A stretch of DNA of 43,147 nucleotides from Rhodopirellula sp. (GCA_002698965.1 PAAT01000051.1:1-43147); one strand, 5' to 3'; counted from the stretch's first letter, positions 8,727 to 17,175 are shown. Numbers and translations: made by a program. Notes: generated by a model from the letters alone, not told the origin.

Positions 8727-11504
8727 CTATTCAGGACTCGTGACAGGTCGTTTTTCGTCAGATTCGCCGGGAACATTGGCTTCTAGCGGCTGATTCGTTT
8801 TGTCGTCAGACTGTTTTCCAAGAACTTGTTCCAGTTCGGCGTCCATTCGATTTTTTGCCCGTTTCAGGACGGCATCTTCAATGCCCTGCTGAAGATTCAT
8901 TAGTTTCTGAGTTAGTTTCTCCATTCCCTGCAATTCCTCTTCCGGAGATGCTTCTTCCATTTTGGATGTTGAGGTGACATCCGCAGCTTGAGGATCAACT
9001 TCCGTATCCACTCGCTTCTCATCATCTGATGAATCAACTTCACCTTCTTTCGTGTCAACGGTATTCAGCAGTTCCTCCTCTTCAATGTCCTGCAACATCT
9101 CCTCAACCGGCGGCAAGGGCTCATCAACCCAGCTCCCACCCTCATCCAATTCCATGATGCCAAGTTCACGTTGCAAACGCATGCGAGCCGCCTGATACTG
9201 CATCCAGGTACTCAGGAATGTTCCTTGCGTTTGAGCCAATCGGCTATAGCTGTTCACAATATTCAATGCCAATGTTTCACCAAGTAATTGCTGACTTTGA
9301 CCTGGTTGAGCTGGGCGTACAGGTCGATAGAGTCGCGATTGAGTAGAATCCACCAAACGAATCGCGATGGCAACCTGACGTCGGTCTACTTCCAATTTCT
9401 GGCGTAACATTTCCGTTCGGCGCAACAACGCCCGTAATCCGTAATTTAGGCGATCCTGGGATTGAATAAACTGACGTTTGTCTTGTTGATAACTGATCAG
9501 TGATTGTTTCAGCTGATTGCGTTCAATAAGTCTGGTGATGGGAGCATCGAATTGGATGCCAAAGCGTAAGCTACCAGTCTCCGCTCGAAAGCTTACCGGA
9601 TTATTCTTCTTTGTATACAGATCGCCCGCTGCCGTTAGATTGACGGTCGACAACAGTTGATTCTCACGCATTTTGATTTGACGCCAGGTATCGACCAAAG
9701 CCGCTCTGGCATTCTTAAAGTCGAGACGATTATGAAGCGCAATTTTGAATGCATCCTCGAATGGCAACTCGAAGGATCCAACGGATATTTTTTCGAGCTT
9801 TGCTCGAGCCTGCGCCAATCCCGCGCGATCGGTCAATCGCTTCAGGCGACCACGCCAAACGACCATTTCACGGATCGTCTGGTCCGGTTCAGCCACTCCT
9901 GCACCATCTATAATCTGTTGCAAGGCATCCTTCTCAGTGCCAGCCAGTTCAAGCAACGCTTCCAATTCAGCTTTCAGACTAAGGCGAGCAGCACGAAATT
10001 CCTCAATCTCTGTTTCCGTCATGCGGGATTCTCGTACTTCTGCCGCCTCTCCCATTTCTGCCACATCAAGCTCAATATTCCCAAACCAGGTAGCCAATGC
10101 CGGCATAATAGCTTCAAGCTCCGCAAGCACCGGCTGTAAAATCTCAAGGGTGGCCGGTTCTTCCAGATTAGCAATCGATTCGCGCGCTGCTAATATCTGA
10201 TCTTCAACAGCAAGCGACTCATCTGTGATAAAGGTGAAATCTTCCACTAAGGATTTATCGATGTCGATTGGCAAATCCGGAGGCAAGCCCAGTTCATTAG
10301 TCTGATATTGCTCAATAGCATTCTTGTAACCGACATTTCGGTCCAGTAAGCTCGATTCCTGAGCAACAACATCCTGACGCATGATGTCTACCTGAACGAG
10401 ACCCACTAATCCAAGGTCTAGATACTCTTCAAACTGCTCCAGATTTTGTTTCTGGCGTTTAACACTTATTTCAAGGTTCCGAACTGTCTGTTGGTTTTGC
10501 AGCAGACCATAAAATCCATTAACAAACGTATTTCCACTGCCGCTGTTAACAAAGGTACCAGGACTCCCCCGACGAACGTTAGCAACAGCCGATTCGCCGA
10601 TCGTGACTTGCGTAAAGAAGCCTTGCTGATATTGTGAAAAGGCACGAATGCCGGCCAGTAAATTTCTTTCAGACTGCGTGAGACTCTCCAACGCAATATG
10701 TTTTCCAGCTCCACGCAGCAGAGGCTGCACAAAAGCAAAGTTAGCGATCGACGTTGTAAAATCAGCCGTCTCACCGGTGAACTCAAAGATAAACGAATTC
10801 GCAAATCCAACCACCAGGTTACCTGCCGTATCAAGCTGACGACGCATCTGTAATGCCGGATTTTTACCCACCGTTAGTCGATTACTTTCCCGACTCGTCG
10901 AAGCTGGGTAGAGAATCGTATTACCTGTGGTTGGATCAACACGCAAGCCGGCGGGGTTAACAACACCTCGGTGACGATAGTTTGTGTTATAGCCGCCGAA
11001 ATACTGCGAATCCAATCGAAATCGTTCAGTTGTCACATCGAGAGCTGCGAGATAAAGCGTCTCTTTTTGACGTTGGTACTCGGGCGAATGAATGTACGCC
11101 AACTTCAGGGATGCCTCGGCATTAAGCTTAATATTTCCTTCTTCGTCAAACTCAATATACCCAGCTAGTTTTTCCTGCCACTGTTCATTGGTAAATTGAC
11201 TTGTGACTCCATCTTCGTCCCAGTATTCCCATCCGTCATAGCCATTGACTTTGTGCATGTATAAATTGGAATTTACGTCATCTTTCGGGCGAGCAATATT
11301 AGTGGATTCTGAATCATCATAAAACCGACTTCGATCATCCACGGCCACCGTGTAGTTCTCTAGATTCCAACGCTGATCGCCTGCTCGTTCGGCAATCACT
11401 TCCATCGCCTGCTGATCTGCTTCGCGAAGATAGTTACGATCTGCACATCCTGCCAGACAGGACACCAATAGAATCAGACAATAGGTCGTTGGCCAAATTT
11501 TCAT
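8727..11504 (-). CDS. Oversized TolC-like outer-membrane efflux lipoprotein
   Basis: From ATG 11504 the product is 925 residues, about twice the size of E. coli TolC. It starts with a lipoprotein signal (MKIWPTTYCLILLVSCLAGC, lipobox LAGC with Cys20). The frame continues upstream to ATG 11519 and GTG 11564, but the signal peptide favours 11504 or 11519. Two TolC-type outer-membrane efflux repeats can be seen at about residues 265-430 (PLLRGAGK; QKQNLEQFEEYLDLGLVGLV; NELGLPPDLPI) and 575-790 (FKIALHNRLDFKNARAALVD; RLQRELGIMELD). Between them is an extra, acidic, helical block (430-573). After residue 790 comes a Glu/Asp-rich tail ending in a basic-acidic helix. By family it forms the trimeric outer-membrane duct for the adaptor-permease genes that follow it. 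The length and tail are the odd parts. Confidence 0.85.
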   Translation of the reverse strand: MKIWPTTYCLILLVSCLAGCADRNYLREADQQAMEVIAERAGDQRWNLENYTVAVDDRSRFYDDSESTNIARPKDDVNSNLYMHKVNGYDGWEYWDEDGVTSQFTNEQWQEKLAGYIEFDEEGNIKLNAEASLKLAYIHSPEYQRQKETLYLAALDVTTERFRLDSQYFGGYNTNYRHRGVVNPAGLRVDPTTGNTILYPASTSRESNRLTVGKNPALQMRRQLDTAGNLVVGFANSFIFEFTGETADFTTSIANFAFVQPLLRGAGKHIALESLTQSERNLLAGIRAFSQYQQGFFTQVTIGESAVANVRRGSPGTFVNSGSGNTFVNGFYGLLQNQQTVRNLEISVKRQKQNLEQFEEYLDLGLVGLVQVDIMRQDVVAQESSLLDRNVGYKNAIEQYQTNELGLPPDLPIDIDKSLVEDFTFITDESLAVEDQILAARESIANLEEPATLEILQPVLAELEAIMPALATWFGNIELDVAEMGEAAEVRESRMTETEIEEFRAARLSLKAELEALLELAGTEKDALQQIIDGAGVAEPDQTIREMVVWRGRLKRLTDRAGLAQARAKLEKISVGSFELPFEDAFKIALHNRLDFKNARAALVDTWRQIKMRENQLLSTVNLTAAGDLYTKKNNPVSFRAETGSLRFGIQFDAPITRLIERNQLKQSLISYQQDKRQFIQSQDRLNYGLRALLRRTEMLRQKLEVDRRQVAIAIRLVDSTQSRLYRPVRPAQPGQSQQLLGETLALNIVNSYSRLAQTQGTFLSTWMQYQAARMRLQRELGIMELDEGGSWVDEPLPPVEEMLQDIEEEELLNTVDTKEGEVDSSDDEKRVDTEVDPQAADVTSTSKMEEASPEEELQGMEKLTQKLMNLQQGIEDAVLKRAKNRMDAELEQVLGKQSDDKTNQPLEANVPGESDEKRPVTSPE

Positions 11505-11577
11505 ACGGAAGGTATGCATATCAATTATTTGTGGTGGGGATTCGTAGTCGCTTACAATAAACACAGCGCATATGCCA

Positions 11578-11605
11578 AATGTAGTACTCCGAACTAACCT
11601 GTAAA
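11578..11605 (-). promoter_or_regulatory. Candidate promoter of the efflux operon
   Basis: On the minus strand TTTACA (11600-11605; 5 of 6 to TTGACA) is 16 bases from TACATT (11578-11583; 4 of 6 to TATAAT). Transcription would start near 11570, too close to the GTG at 11564. That supports the later ATG starts (11519 or 11504) for the TolC-like gene. Confidence 0.35.
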
Positions 11606-11658
11606 TCGCTTGAGAATCCTTCTCTAATTAGCTATTCGAGTCGTTTTATACGTTTTTC

Positions 11659-11664
11659 TATAAT
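11659..11664 (+). promoter_or_regulatory. Possible -10 element for the zinc-ribbon gene
   Basis: A perfect TATAAT lies 27 bases before ATG 11691 in an AT-rich stretch. No good -35 sits 16-18 bases upstream (only TTCGAG at 11635-11640), so support is weak. Confidence 0.25.
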
Positions 11665-11690
11665 TATTTTCAGATGGACAACGCACGGAA

Positions 11691-12149
11691 ATGTGGACAA
11701 ATAACCAGGATCCTGCAGAAGCTTATTACCGAGCAGTTGAGGAATCGAAAGAGCGTATAAGGAAAGAAAAAGACTGGGCTTTTCAAAGGCGATTAGTTGA
11801 GAAAAGAAGGATTGCCCGACTTCCAGCTTGCCCGAAATGCGGAGCAAAGTGCGAATACGGAATTGCTCAGTGCGAATCCTGCAGCACCTCTTTAGTTTGG
11901 GCTGAGTATTTAGTCGGATTGCCTGGGGATGAGTCCAAACTGCAGCAACAGCTATCGCTGGACCAACAGAAGTACCAAAAACGACGCGCAAAACGCCGGA
12001 AAATCAGAAGACGATTCCGGGATCGTGAATCACGGTGGAAAAAACAACAACTGCTCGCTTTCGCTATCTTTTCGATTGCTTTCGTCATCATTTGCTTCGT
12101 GCTCTGGCCGGAAATAAAGTTCTATCTGCCAGATATTAGCTTTGATTGA
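11691..12149 (+). CDS. Zinc-ribbon protein with C-terminal membrane helix
   Basis: This 152-residue protein has three visible parts. The first is a charged N-terminal helix (about 8-40; ESKERIRKEKDWAFQRR). The second is a four-Cys ribbon CPKCGAKCEYGIAQCESC (about 47-64), in which the outer CxxC pairs probably bind zinc. The third is a strongly basic linker (KYQKRRAKRRKIRRRFRDRE, about 99-118) leading into one transmembrane helix (about 126-145, LAFAIFSIAFVIICFVLWP). The basic linker before the helix predicts a cytoplasmic N-terminus. I do not recognise a named family. A second small ribbon-plus-helix protein lies at 23099-23458. It is divergently oriented to the efflux operon, 186 bases away, but no functional link is evident. 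Confidence 0.7.
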   Translation: MWTNNQDPAEAYYRAVEESKERIRKEKDWAFQRRLVEKRRIARLPACPKCGAKCEYGIAQCESCSTSLVWAEYLVGLPGDESKLQQQLSLDQQKYQKRRAKRRKIRRRFRDRESRWKKQQLLAFAIFSIAFVIICFVLWPEIKFYLPDISFD

Positions 12150-12200
12150 TCTTTCAGACGACACGACATTTCCTTGTTCCTAGTGGATAAGAAATAGTGC

Positions 12201-12206
12201 TATAAT
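12201..12206 (+). promoter_or_regulatory. Possible -10 element for the cytochrome c'-like gene
   Basis: A perfect TATAAT lies 44 bases before ATG 12250, with no recognisable -35 at the right distance. GGAG at 12239-12242, 7 bases before the ATG, is a good ribosome site and fixes the start. Confidence 0.25.
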
Positions 12207-12249
12207 CTCAGTCAACCGTATATATCTACTTTTATCATGGAGCATTATC

Positions 12250-12636
12250 ATGATGCGCAAACTAGCTACTTTATGCAGCTTTGTGGCTGTTACCGTAATT
12301 ATCTCCGGCGCAATAGCCGCAGAGGAAAAGAAAGAAAACAAATACACCACGAAGAAGTTTATGCAGGCAGTTAAGACTGGAGGCCTGCACACTAAAGTCA
12401 TCAAAGGGGAAGCTTCCGAAGAGGAAACCAAACTGTTTGTTGCCTACGTAAAAGCACTTCCGACAAATAAGCCTCCTAAGGGGTCCGCCGATAGTTGGAA
12501 AAAACTAACCGGGGCCTTGGCAAAAGCTACCGAAGCTCATCTGGCCGGTAAAGAAGGTAGTGCTGAAGCATTGACCAAAGCGATGAATTGCAAAGCATGT
12601 CACACTCCTCACAAGGTTTATCCGCCTAAACCGTAA
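12250..12636 (+). CDS. Cytochrome c'-like (class II) periplasmic heme protein
   Basis: The 128-residue product has a Sec signal peptide (about 1-23, ending SGAIAA) and a single covalent heme site C114-K-A-C-H118 near the C-terminus (MNCKACHTPHKVYPPKP). The rest is predicted mostly helical (EEETKLFVAYVKAL; WKKLTGALAKATEAH). A CxxCH at the C-terminal end of a small four-helix protein is the class II arrangement (cytochrome c' and c-556 type), whereas class I has it near the N-terminus. The usual role is electron transfer or binding of small gases in the periplasm; which applies here is not visible. It is a single-gene unit with its own terminator. GGAG lies 7 bases before the start; ATG 12253 is an alternative. 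Confidence 0.8.
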   Translation: MMRKLATLCSFVAVTVIISGAIAAEEKKENKYTTKKFMQAVKTGGLHTKVIKGEASEEETKLFVAYVKALPTNKPPKGSADSWKKLTGALAKATEAHLAGKEGSAEALTKAMNCKACHTPHKVYPPKP

Positions 12637-12661
12637 CTCACCAATCTTTTAAGAACCCATG

Positions 12662-12706
12662 AAAAATGCTTGGTAAATGGATAGGTTTGCCGAGCATTTT
12701 TTATTT
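12662..12706 (+). terminator. Intrinsic terminator after the cytochrome c'-like gene
   Basis: AAAAATGCTTGG (12662-12673) pairs with CCGAGCATTTTT (12690-12701) with one G-T wobble, and the T run continues. It ends the cytochrome gene 26 bases after its stop. It also spans the upstream end of the following open frame, so that gene must start later than the first possible codon at 12666. Confidence 0.75.
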
Positions 12707-12722
12707 CCCCCTAATGACTCCT

Positions 12723-14048
12723 ATGAAATCATTCCCAGCATTCGGCCTCCTCGTACTTTCAGTACTCTACTCCGATTTCCTCACTGCCCAAGATGTCGTC
12801 ACGGGCACTCTCTTTCCAAGAACAATAACTCACAGTCAGCCACTGAAAGGCTGGGCCCCCTACACCACCGCTGGAGAAATTCATCAACCATACTCCATGG
12901 TATTTCTCTATGCCTCCTGGAAAGAACTGGAACCTATCGAAGACCAGTACGAATTTGAGAAATGGGAGAAGGAAGATTGGACTCATCCGCGTGCCAAAGG
13001 GAAGCACATCATCTTTCGTATTTACATGGACTATCCCACGAAAGAGTCCGGAATTCCGCCGTGGTTGCTCGAAAAAGGTGTCGAGACCGAAAAGTACTCG
13101 CAACACGGTGGCGGGATCACGCCAAATTATAATCATCCGGAAATGCGAAAGGCATTGGCTAAATTCATCGCAGCACTGGGAGCCCGATACAATCTAAATC
13201 CTCGCGTTGCATTTATCCAACTCGGACTTCTCGGACATTGGGGAGAATGGCATACCTATCCACAGCCGGAACGTTTTGCCGACCAAACCACAACTAAAAT
13301 TGTTGTCGAAGCATATCGTAAAGCCTTCCCGGACAAAATGTTGATGGCCAGATATCCACGGGGCTACGCGGCCATTCCAAAGTGGCTTGGGTTTCATGAC
13401 GACATGTTCCCGGCTGACACTCAAAATGGGAAAGACTGGGCATTCCTGACCAAGCTCAAAGTATCAGGGCAGGATAAAAACTGGATGGTCGCTCCGATCG
13501 GCGGTGAAATGGAGCCTTTTCAAGCTGAGAAGTGGATGACCCTGCAATATGGTAATACGCTGAAAGCATTACTCAATGGTCATTTTTCCTGGGTCGGCCC
13601 CTACTGCCCTGCACTCGTTAAGACACTAGATAAGCAGTATTTAGATAATAGTAAAAAACTTATACAACAGATGGGATATGACTTTTATATTCATACCTAC
13701 GAACACACAAAAAAACTCAAACAAGGTGAGCCTCTTCAATTGTTTCTCAGCGGAGCGAATCAGGGAATTGCTCCGTTTTATTACAAGTGGCCGGTACAAC
13801 TGGCGTTGATCAATGCTCGCGGAGAAATTGCAACTACCCAAACCGATTTGGATATTCGTCGCTGGGTACCCGGTGAGTTCAAAACACTCATCACAGCCCC
13901 GTCCAAGAACCTTTCACCTGGACTTTATCGTCTGGGAATCGGAGTGATCGACCCCTGGAGCAAGCAGCCTCGCCTGCAGTTTTCCAACAAAATGGAGCTC
14001 CACAAAGATGGGTGGCAAATTCTCAGTCATCTCGAAATAACCAAATAG
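12723..14048 (+). CDS. Secreted DUF4832-type protein with glycosidase-like fold
   Basis: From ATG 12723 the product is 441 residues with a Sec signal peptide (MKSFPAFGLLVLSVLYSDFLTAQ). ATG 12714 is also possible. Earlier codons fall inside the terminator of the previous gene. The N-terminal two-thirds resembles the TIM-barrel of GH42-like proteins that carry DUF4832: LKGWAPYT, VFLYASWKELEPIEDQYEFE, HIIFRIYMDYP, VAFIQLGLLGHWGEWHTYP and HDDMFPADTQNG. Glu residues in WKELEP and GHWGEW are the obvious candidate acids. The last 110 residues look like a beta-sandwich (GEPLQLFLSGANQG; LSPGLYRLGIGVIDPW), matching the DUF4832 region. It is probably an extracellular carbohydrate-active or binding protein; activity is not established for the family. 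No operon partner is close enough to be sure. Confidence 0.75.
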   Translation: MKSFPAFGLLVLSVLYSDFLTAQDVVTGTLFPRTITHSQPLKGWAPYTTAGEIHQPYSMVFLYASWKELEPIEDQYEFEKWEKEDWTHPRAKGKHIIFRIYMDYPTKESGIPPWLLEKGVETEKYSQHGGGITPNYNHPEMRKALAKFIAALGARYNLNPRVAFIQLGLLGHWGEWHTYPQPERFADQTTTKIVVEAYRKAFPDKMLMARYPRGYAAIPKWLGFHDDMFPADTQNGKDWAFLTKLKVSGQDKNWMVAPIGGEMEPFQAEKWMTLQYGNTLKALLNGHFSWVGPYCPALVKTLDKQYLDNSKKLIQQMGYDFYIHTYEHTKKLKQGEPLQLFLSGANQGIAPFYYKWPVQLALINARGEIATTQTDLDIRRWVPGEFKTLITAPSKNLSPGLYRLGIGVIDPWSKQPRLQFSNKMELHKDGWQILSHLEITK

Positions 14049-14116
14049 GTGGCTTGGTTTACCACAGTAATTGGCTAACCGTCAAAACTCTTTTCAGCCG
14101 ATAAGAATTAAAAGGT

Positions 14117-15952
14117 TTGAAGAGAAGTGAGCACCAAATTGTGAACGAGTTAAAGCGAATATTCAGGCTCGACCTGCGCTCGATAGCGTTAATGCGGATG
14201 GCCGTCGCATGTGTTCTGATTGGTGATCTGATCGACCGGCTCATTCAATTTCGGCACTTCTACTCGGTTGATGGCGTCATCCCGTTTGCCTCGGCACAGG
14301 AATACTATGCTAATATGCCCACCTGGTCACTCCACTTACTTGTAGAGAGTGACCCTTATCAACTTTTTCTGTTTGGAATTCATTTAGTCTTTGCCTGCGG
14401 GTTACTGCTGGGGTTCAAGTCGCGGATTGCCGCAGCAGGCTGCTGGATTTTGTTTGGATCGCTGATCGCTAGAGCGCCCGTATTACTAACCGGCGGTGAT
14501 ATGCTCATGTCATCCATGTTGTTTTGGTTGATGTGGATTCCATCGGGTCGTTTTCTAAGTCTGGATTCCAAACTTAAGAAGTCCACTACCTCATCCATAA
14601 CAACACACTGCAGTTTGGCAACCGTTGGAATCCTGCTGCAGTTTGTGGTCATGTATACGCTCACGGGAATCTACAAATGGAATCCGGAATGGCATGACGG
14701 TACGGCTCTTTTTGTGATCATGGATGATCATGCCCTCACCAAACCACTTGGGATTTGGTTAACTCAATACCCAGGTATCCTTAAACTGCTTACCTACGGA
14801 ACGTTAGTTATTGAACTCGCCGCACCAGTTCTGCTTCTCAGCCCGGTGGCAACGCAACGATTTCGAAGTGTCGGAGTAATCTTATTCATCGGACTGCATA
14901 CCGGTATCTTTCTCACAATGGAAGTACTCGGGTTTTCGCCTATCAGTATCGCAGGCTTACTGGCAATCACCCCGTCACTCTTATGGAATTACGCTCCTTT
15001 ACAATTAATCTCAAGACGGCTACACAACTCTCATTCCGTGGACAAACCTAAAGGAAGCAAAGAGGATACCGCCATAGAGTTCCCTCACCAGCCGCTATCA
15101 CATACCGAAAAGCTGACCGAATGCTGCGCCGGACTTGGCTTAGCTTGCATGCTCTTTTTCGCCTCCTGGCAAATGCTCTTACACGGCGAACTAGTGCAGA
15201 TGCAATACAAAGTTAACTGGAGCGTTCACCAATTACGAATGGATCAAACGTGGACGATGTTCCACATCCCAAGCCAACTTTGTTATCGCTATTTACTGGA
15301 AGGAAGAGATGAAAACGGTGAATTCGTAGATCTTCTGCGAGGCAATACAACGCGTACTACAGTGGACGATCAGCCCCGGATACCTGAGAAGCCAATCCGC
15401 TTTGAGTCGTCTCGCTGGTTATTGCTTTATCGCCAGATGGGAACCGCGCAATATTTCAATCAACAACTGCACACCATTCGTTATTTACAAACCCACAACC
15501 CTGCCAGTGTCGATTTACCCACAGCAAAGCAACTAAAAATAAAGGAAATCGTATTCCATGGAGCAGCAGGTACGAGAGACGTTAGAGCCCTCACCAATCT
15601 GGTTGTACTGGCTCATGTAGACTTTCGAGCCAAAGGAGCATACCACAGTGGTCAGCCCCATGGAGAGTGGCAGCACTTTCGAGATGACGGGTCGCTGGAC
15701 TCCAAAGGAACCTACGACTATGGCCTGCGTCATGGAACGTGGAGATTTTACCATCCCAATGGTAAGCTAGCTTCTGAGGGAGATTTTGATCTGGGGCACG
15801 AACACGGCTTGTGGACAATGTACGACGAAGAAGGAAGTCGTTCCGCTCATGGAGAATTTGTCGATGGGCAAAAAGAAGGTACCTGGACATTTTGGTACGA
15901 CAATGGTGGCATGTCGACTGGCTTTTTTAAGGACGATGAATTAGTCAAGTAA
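14117..15952 (+). CDS. HTTM-domain membrane protein fused to C-terminal MORN-like repeats
   Basis: From TTG 14117 the product is 611 residues; GTG 14141 is an equally likely start and no ATG fits. Residues about 12-310 hold the HTTM (horizontally transferred transmembrane, vitamin K carboxylase-like) region. It begins FRLDLRSIALMRMAVACVLI, followed by FYSVDGVIPF, GFKSRIAAAGCWILFGSLIA, GGDMLMSSMLFWLMWIPSGR and YTLTGIYKWNPEWHDGTA. At least six hydrophobic helices are visible, plus one more at about 342-355. A soluble segment (about 360-500) follows, then four tandem 24-residue MORN_2-like repeats (506-601). HTTM proteins are integral membrane enzymes or enzyme-like proteins of mostly unknown substrate. 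The repeats are usually found in stand-alone YwqK-like proteins. The fusion is unusual to my knowledge. No close operon partner. Confidence 0.8.
   Translation: MKRSEHQIVNELKRIFRLDLRSIALMRMAVACVLIGDLIDRLIQFRHFYSVDGVIPFASAQEYYANMPTWSLHLLVESDPYQLFLFGIHLVFACGLLLGFKSRIAAAGCWILFGSLIARAPVLLTGGDMLMSSMLFWLMWIPSGRFLSLDSKLKKSTTSSITTHCSLATVGILLQFVVMYTLTGIYKWNPEWHDGTALFVIMDDHALTKPLGIWLTQYPGILKLLTYGTLVIELAAPVLLLSPVATQRFRSVGVILFIGLHTGIFLTMEVLGFSPISIAGLLAITPSLLWNYAPLQLISRRLHNSHSVDKPKGSKEDTAIEFPHQPLSHTEKLTECCAGLGLACMLFFASWQMLLHGELVQMQYKVNWSVHQLRMDQTWTMFHIPSQLCYRYLLEGRDENGEFVDLLRGNTTRTTVDDQPRIPEKPIRFESSRWLLLYRQMGTAQYFNQQLHTIRYLQTHNPASVDLPTAKQLKIKEIVFHGAAGTRDVRALTNLVVLAHVDFRAKGAYHSGQPHGEWQHFRDDGSLDSKGTYDYGLRHGTWRFYHPNGKLASEGDFDLGHEHGLWTMYDEEGSRSAHGEFVDGQKEGTWTFWYDNGGMSTGFFKDDELVK
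15632..15919 (+). repeat. Four tandem 24-residue MORN-like repeats (coding)
   Basis: Four 72-base units encode the pattern [KEH]-G-x-[YF]-x-x-G-x-x-x-G-x-W-x-x-[FWY]-x-x-x-G. Examples of unit cores are GQPHGEWQHF, GLRHGTWRFY, GHEHGLWTMY and GQKEGTWTFW. The DNA units are diverged, so this is an old protein repeat and not recent slippage. Confidence 0.8.
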
Positions 15953-16037
15953 TGCCGTAACGACCACCTCCAATTATTATCTAGCCGAAAAGCGTTGAAG
16001 TGACTAAACTTTAGCATCTTATATGATTTGAAGATTT

Positions 16038-16532
16038 ATGACTTTGTTTGCACATTCCCTACCACCGAATGCCGGTTTTCTACCCACTCGTGCGTCATTG
16101 ATGCTCGATGCTGTTTTCTTAGCAATGTTTCTCGTGGTTCCCATACTATTATGGAGTATCCGGCTTGCCAAAAAAGGGAAATATCAACTTCACAAAAAAG
16201 TCCAGATCCTGACAGCAGTCGTTTTGCTGATAGCCATTATCGCCTTTGAACTTGATATGCAGATCTTTGGATGGAAACAGTACCTAGACCCGCATCGCTC
16301 TTTTTCAACCATCACCACCTTCCTCTTCCTGCACCTTTGCTTTGCCATCCCCACCCTCTTGCTTTGGCCTACGGTAATCATTCTGGGTATAAAACGTTTT
16401 CCCAATCCACCTGAGCCTAATGCACATAGCAAACTTCATAAACGTCTGGGGTGGATTTCAGCGTTGGGGATGATCTTAACAAGCATCACCGGTTGGATAT
16501 TTTACTACATCGCATTTGTATCCGTCGTGTAG
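16038..16532 (+). CDS. DUF420 family membrane protein
   Basis: This 164-residue protein has four or five transmembrane helices (about 21-43, 58-76, 95-118 and 137-160). It has the histidine pattern of DUF420: KYQLHKKVQILT, FLFLHLCFAIPTLLLWPTVI and HSKLHKRLGWISALGMILTS. Family members are often near cytochrome c oxidase genes and resemble heme-related assembly proteins such as CtaM; whether this one handles heme is inference. The histidines on the membrane faces (H52, H99 and H131/H134 by approximate count) are the candidate ligands. It converges with the thioredoxin-fold gene, stop codons 19 bases apart, with no clear terminator between them. ATG 16038 is the first sensible start. Confidence 0.75.
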   Translation: MTLFAHSLPPNAGFLPTRASLMLDAVFLAMFLVVPILLWSIRLAKKGKYQLHKKVQILTAVVLLIAIIAFELDMQIFGWKQYLDPHRSFSTITTFLFLHLCFAIPTLLLWPTVIILGIKRFPNPPEPNAHSKLHKRLGWISALGMILTSITGWIFYYIAFVSVV

Positions 16533-16551
16533 TTCCACCACGAGCTCAATT

Positions 16552-17175
16552 CTATTTGCTACCGCTACGATTACGTCGCGTACGCTCGATTCTGATTCGG
16601 CAACCGATAGCTACGGTTTCCTGTTTGGCCGGAAGTTTACCCTCCTTAGCCGCCGCAACTGCTAATTCCAGATATCGAACTTTCACTTTGTCCGAGTCCG
16701 TACTGTCATCCATCGCCCCCATATACACAACGTGACGTTCTTTATTTAGAACGAAAAACTCGGGTGTATATCCAGCACCGTACTTTTTAGCAATTTCCTG
16801 TGTTTCATCAAACAGATATGGGAAGTTAAAGCCTTTCTGCTTTGCCCGTTCTTTCATGGCAGGAAGAAGATCTTCTTCCACTTTATTTACGTTAATTGCC
16901 ACTAAGGCCACATTCGCTTTTTTCGCCTCTTGGGCGAACGTCACCAATCGATCTTCATAATCAACCGCATAGGGACAACTGTTACAGGTGAATACGACGA
17001 CCAGCACGTCGTAATCTTTGAAATCCTCAAAAGCATATTTCTTACCATCCGTGGCCGGTAAAGCCGTCCACTTGGGAGCTGGATCCTTGATATCTAAAAC
17101 CGGATTGAATTCTCCGGCTTGGGCGGATGGGAGGAGGAAGCTAAATGCCAAAACAAGGATTAAGACCATTCGCAT
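16552..17175 (-). CDS. Secreted thioredoxin-fold (redoxin/AhpC-TSA type) protein
   Basis: The 207-residue product has a Sec signal peptide (about 1-20, SFLLPSAQA) and a thioredoxin fold. The active-site-like motif CNSCP (64-68) follows strand VLVVVFT, with a characteristic ALVAINVN strand, a cis-Pro strand GYTPEFFVLN and VVYMGAMDD. This is the planctomycete redoxin type related to AhpC/TSA and ResA-like proteins. Its likely role is thiol-disulfide exchange or peroxide handling in the periplasm. The end carries a GCRIR segment with a third Cys and an unusual basic tail (RIERTRRNRSGSK). ATG 17175 follows AGAAAGAAAG about 7 bases upstream; ATG 17169 is possible. It lies downstream of the hydroxyproline-type operon on the same strand? 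No: that operon ends 76 bases upstream of this gene's start, so read-through is possible. Confidence 0.8.
   Translation of the reverse strand: MRMVLILVLAFSFLLPSAQAGEFNPVLDIKDPAPKWTALPATDGKKYAFEDFKDYDVLVVVFTCNSCPYAVDYEDRLVTFAQEAKKANVALVAINVNKVEEDLLPAMKERAKQKGFNFPYLFDETQEIAKKYGAGYTPEFFVLNKERHVVYMGAMDDSTDSDKVKVRYLELAVAAAKEGKLPAKQETVAIGCRIRIERTRRNRSGSK

Noticed and set aside
9657..10200. Two overlapping plus-strand open frames of about 150-160 codons
   Set aside because: Both are antisense to the middle of the TolC-like gene, have shadow-like composition (Ser/Arg/Phe-rich) and no ribosome site.
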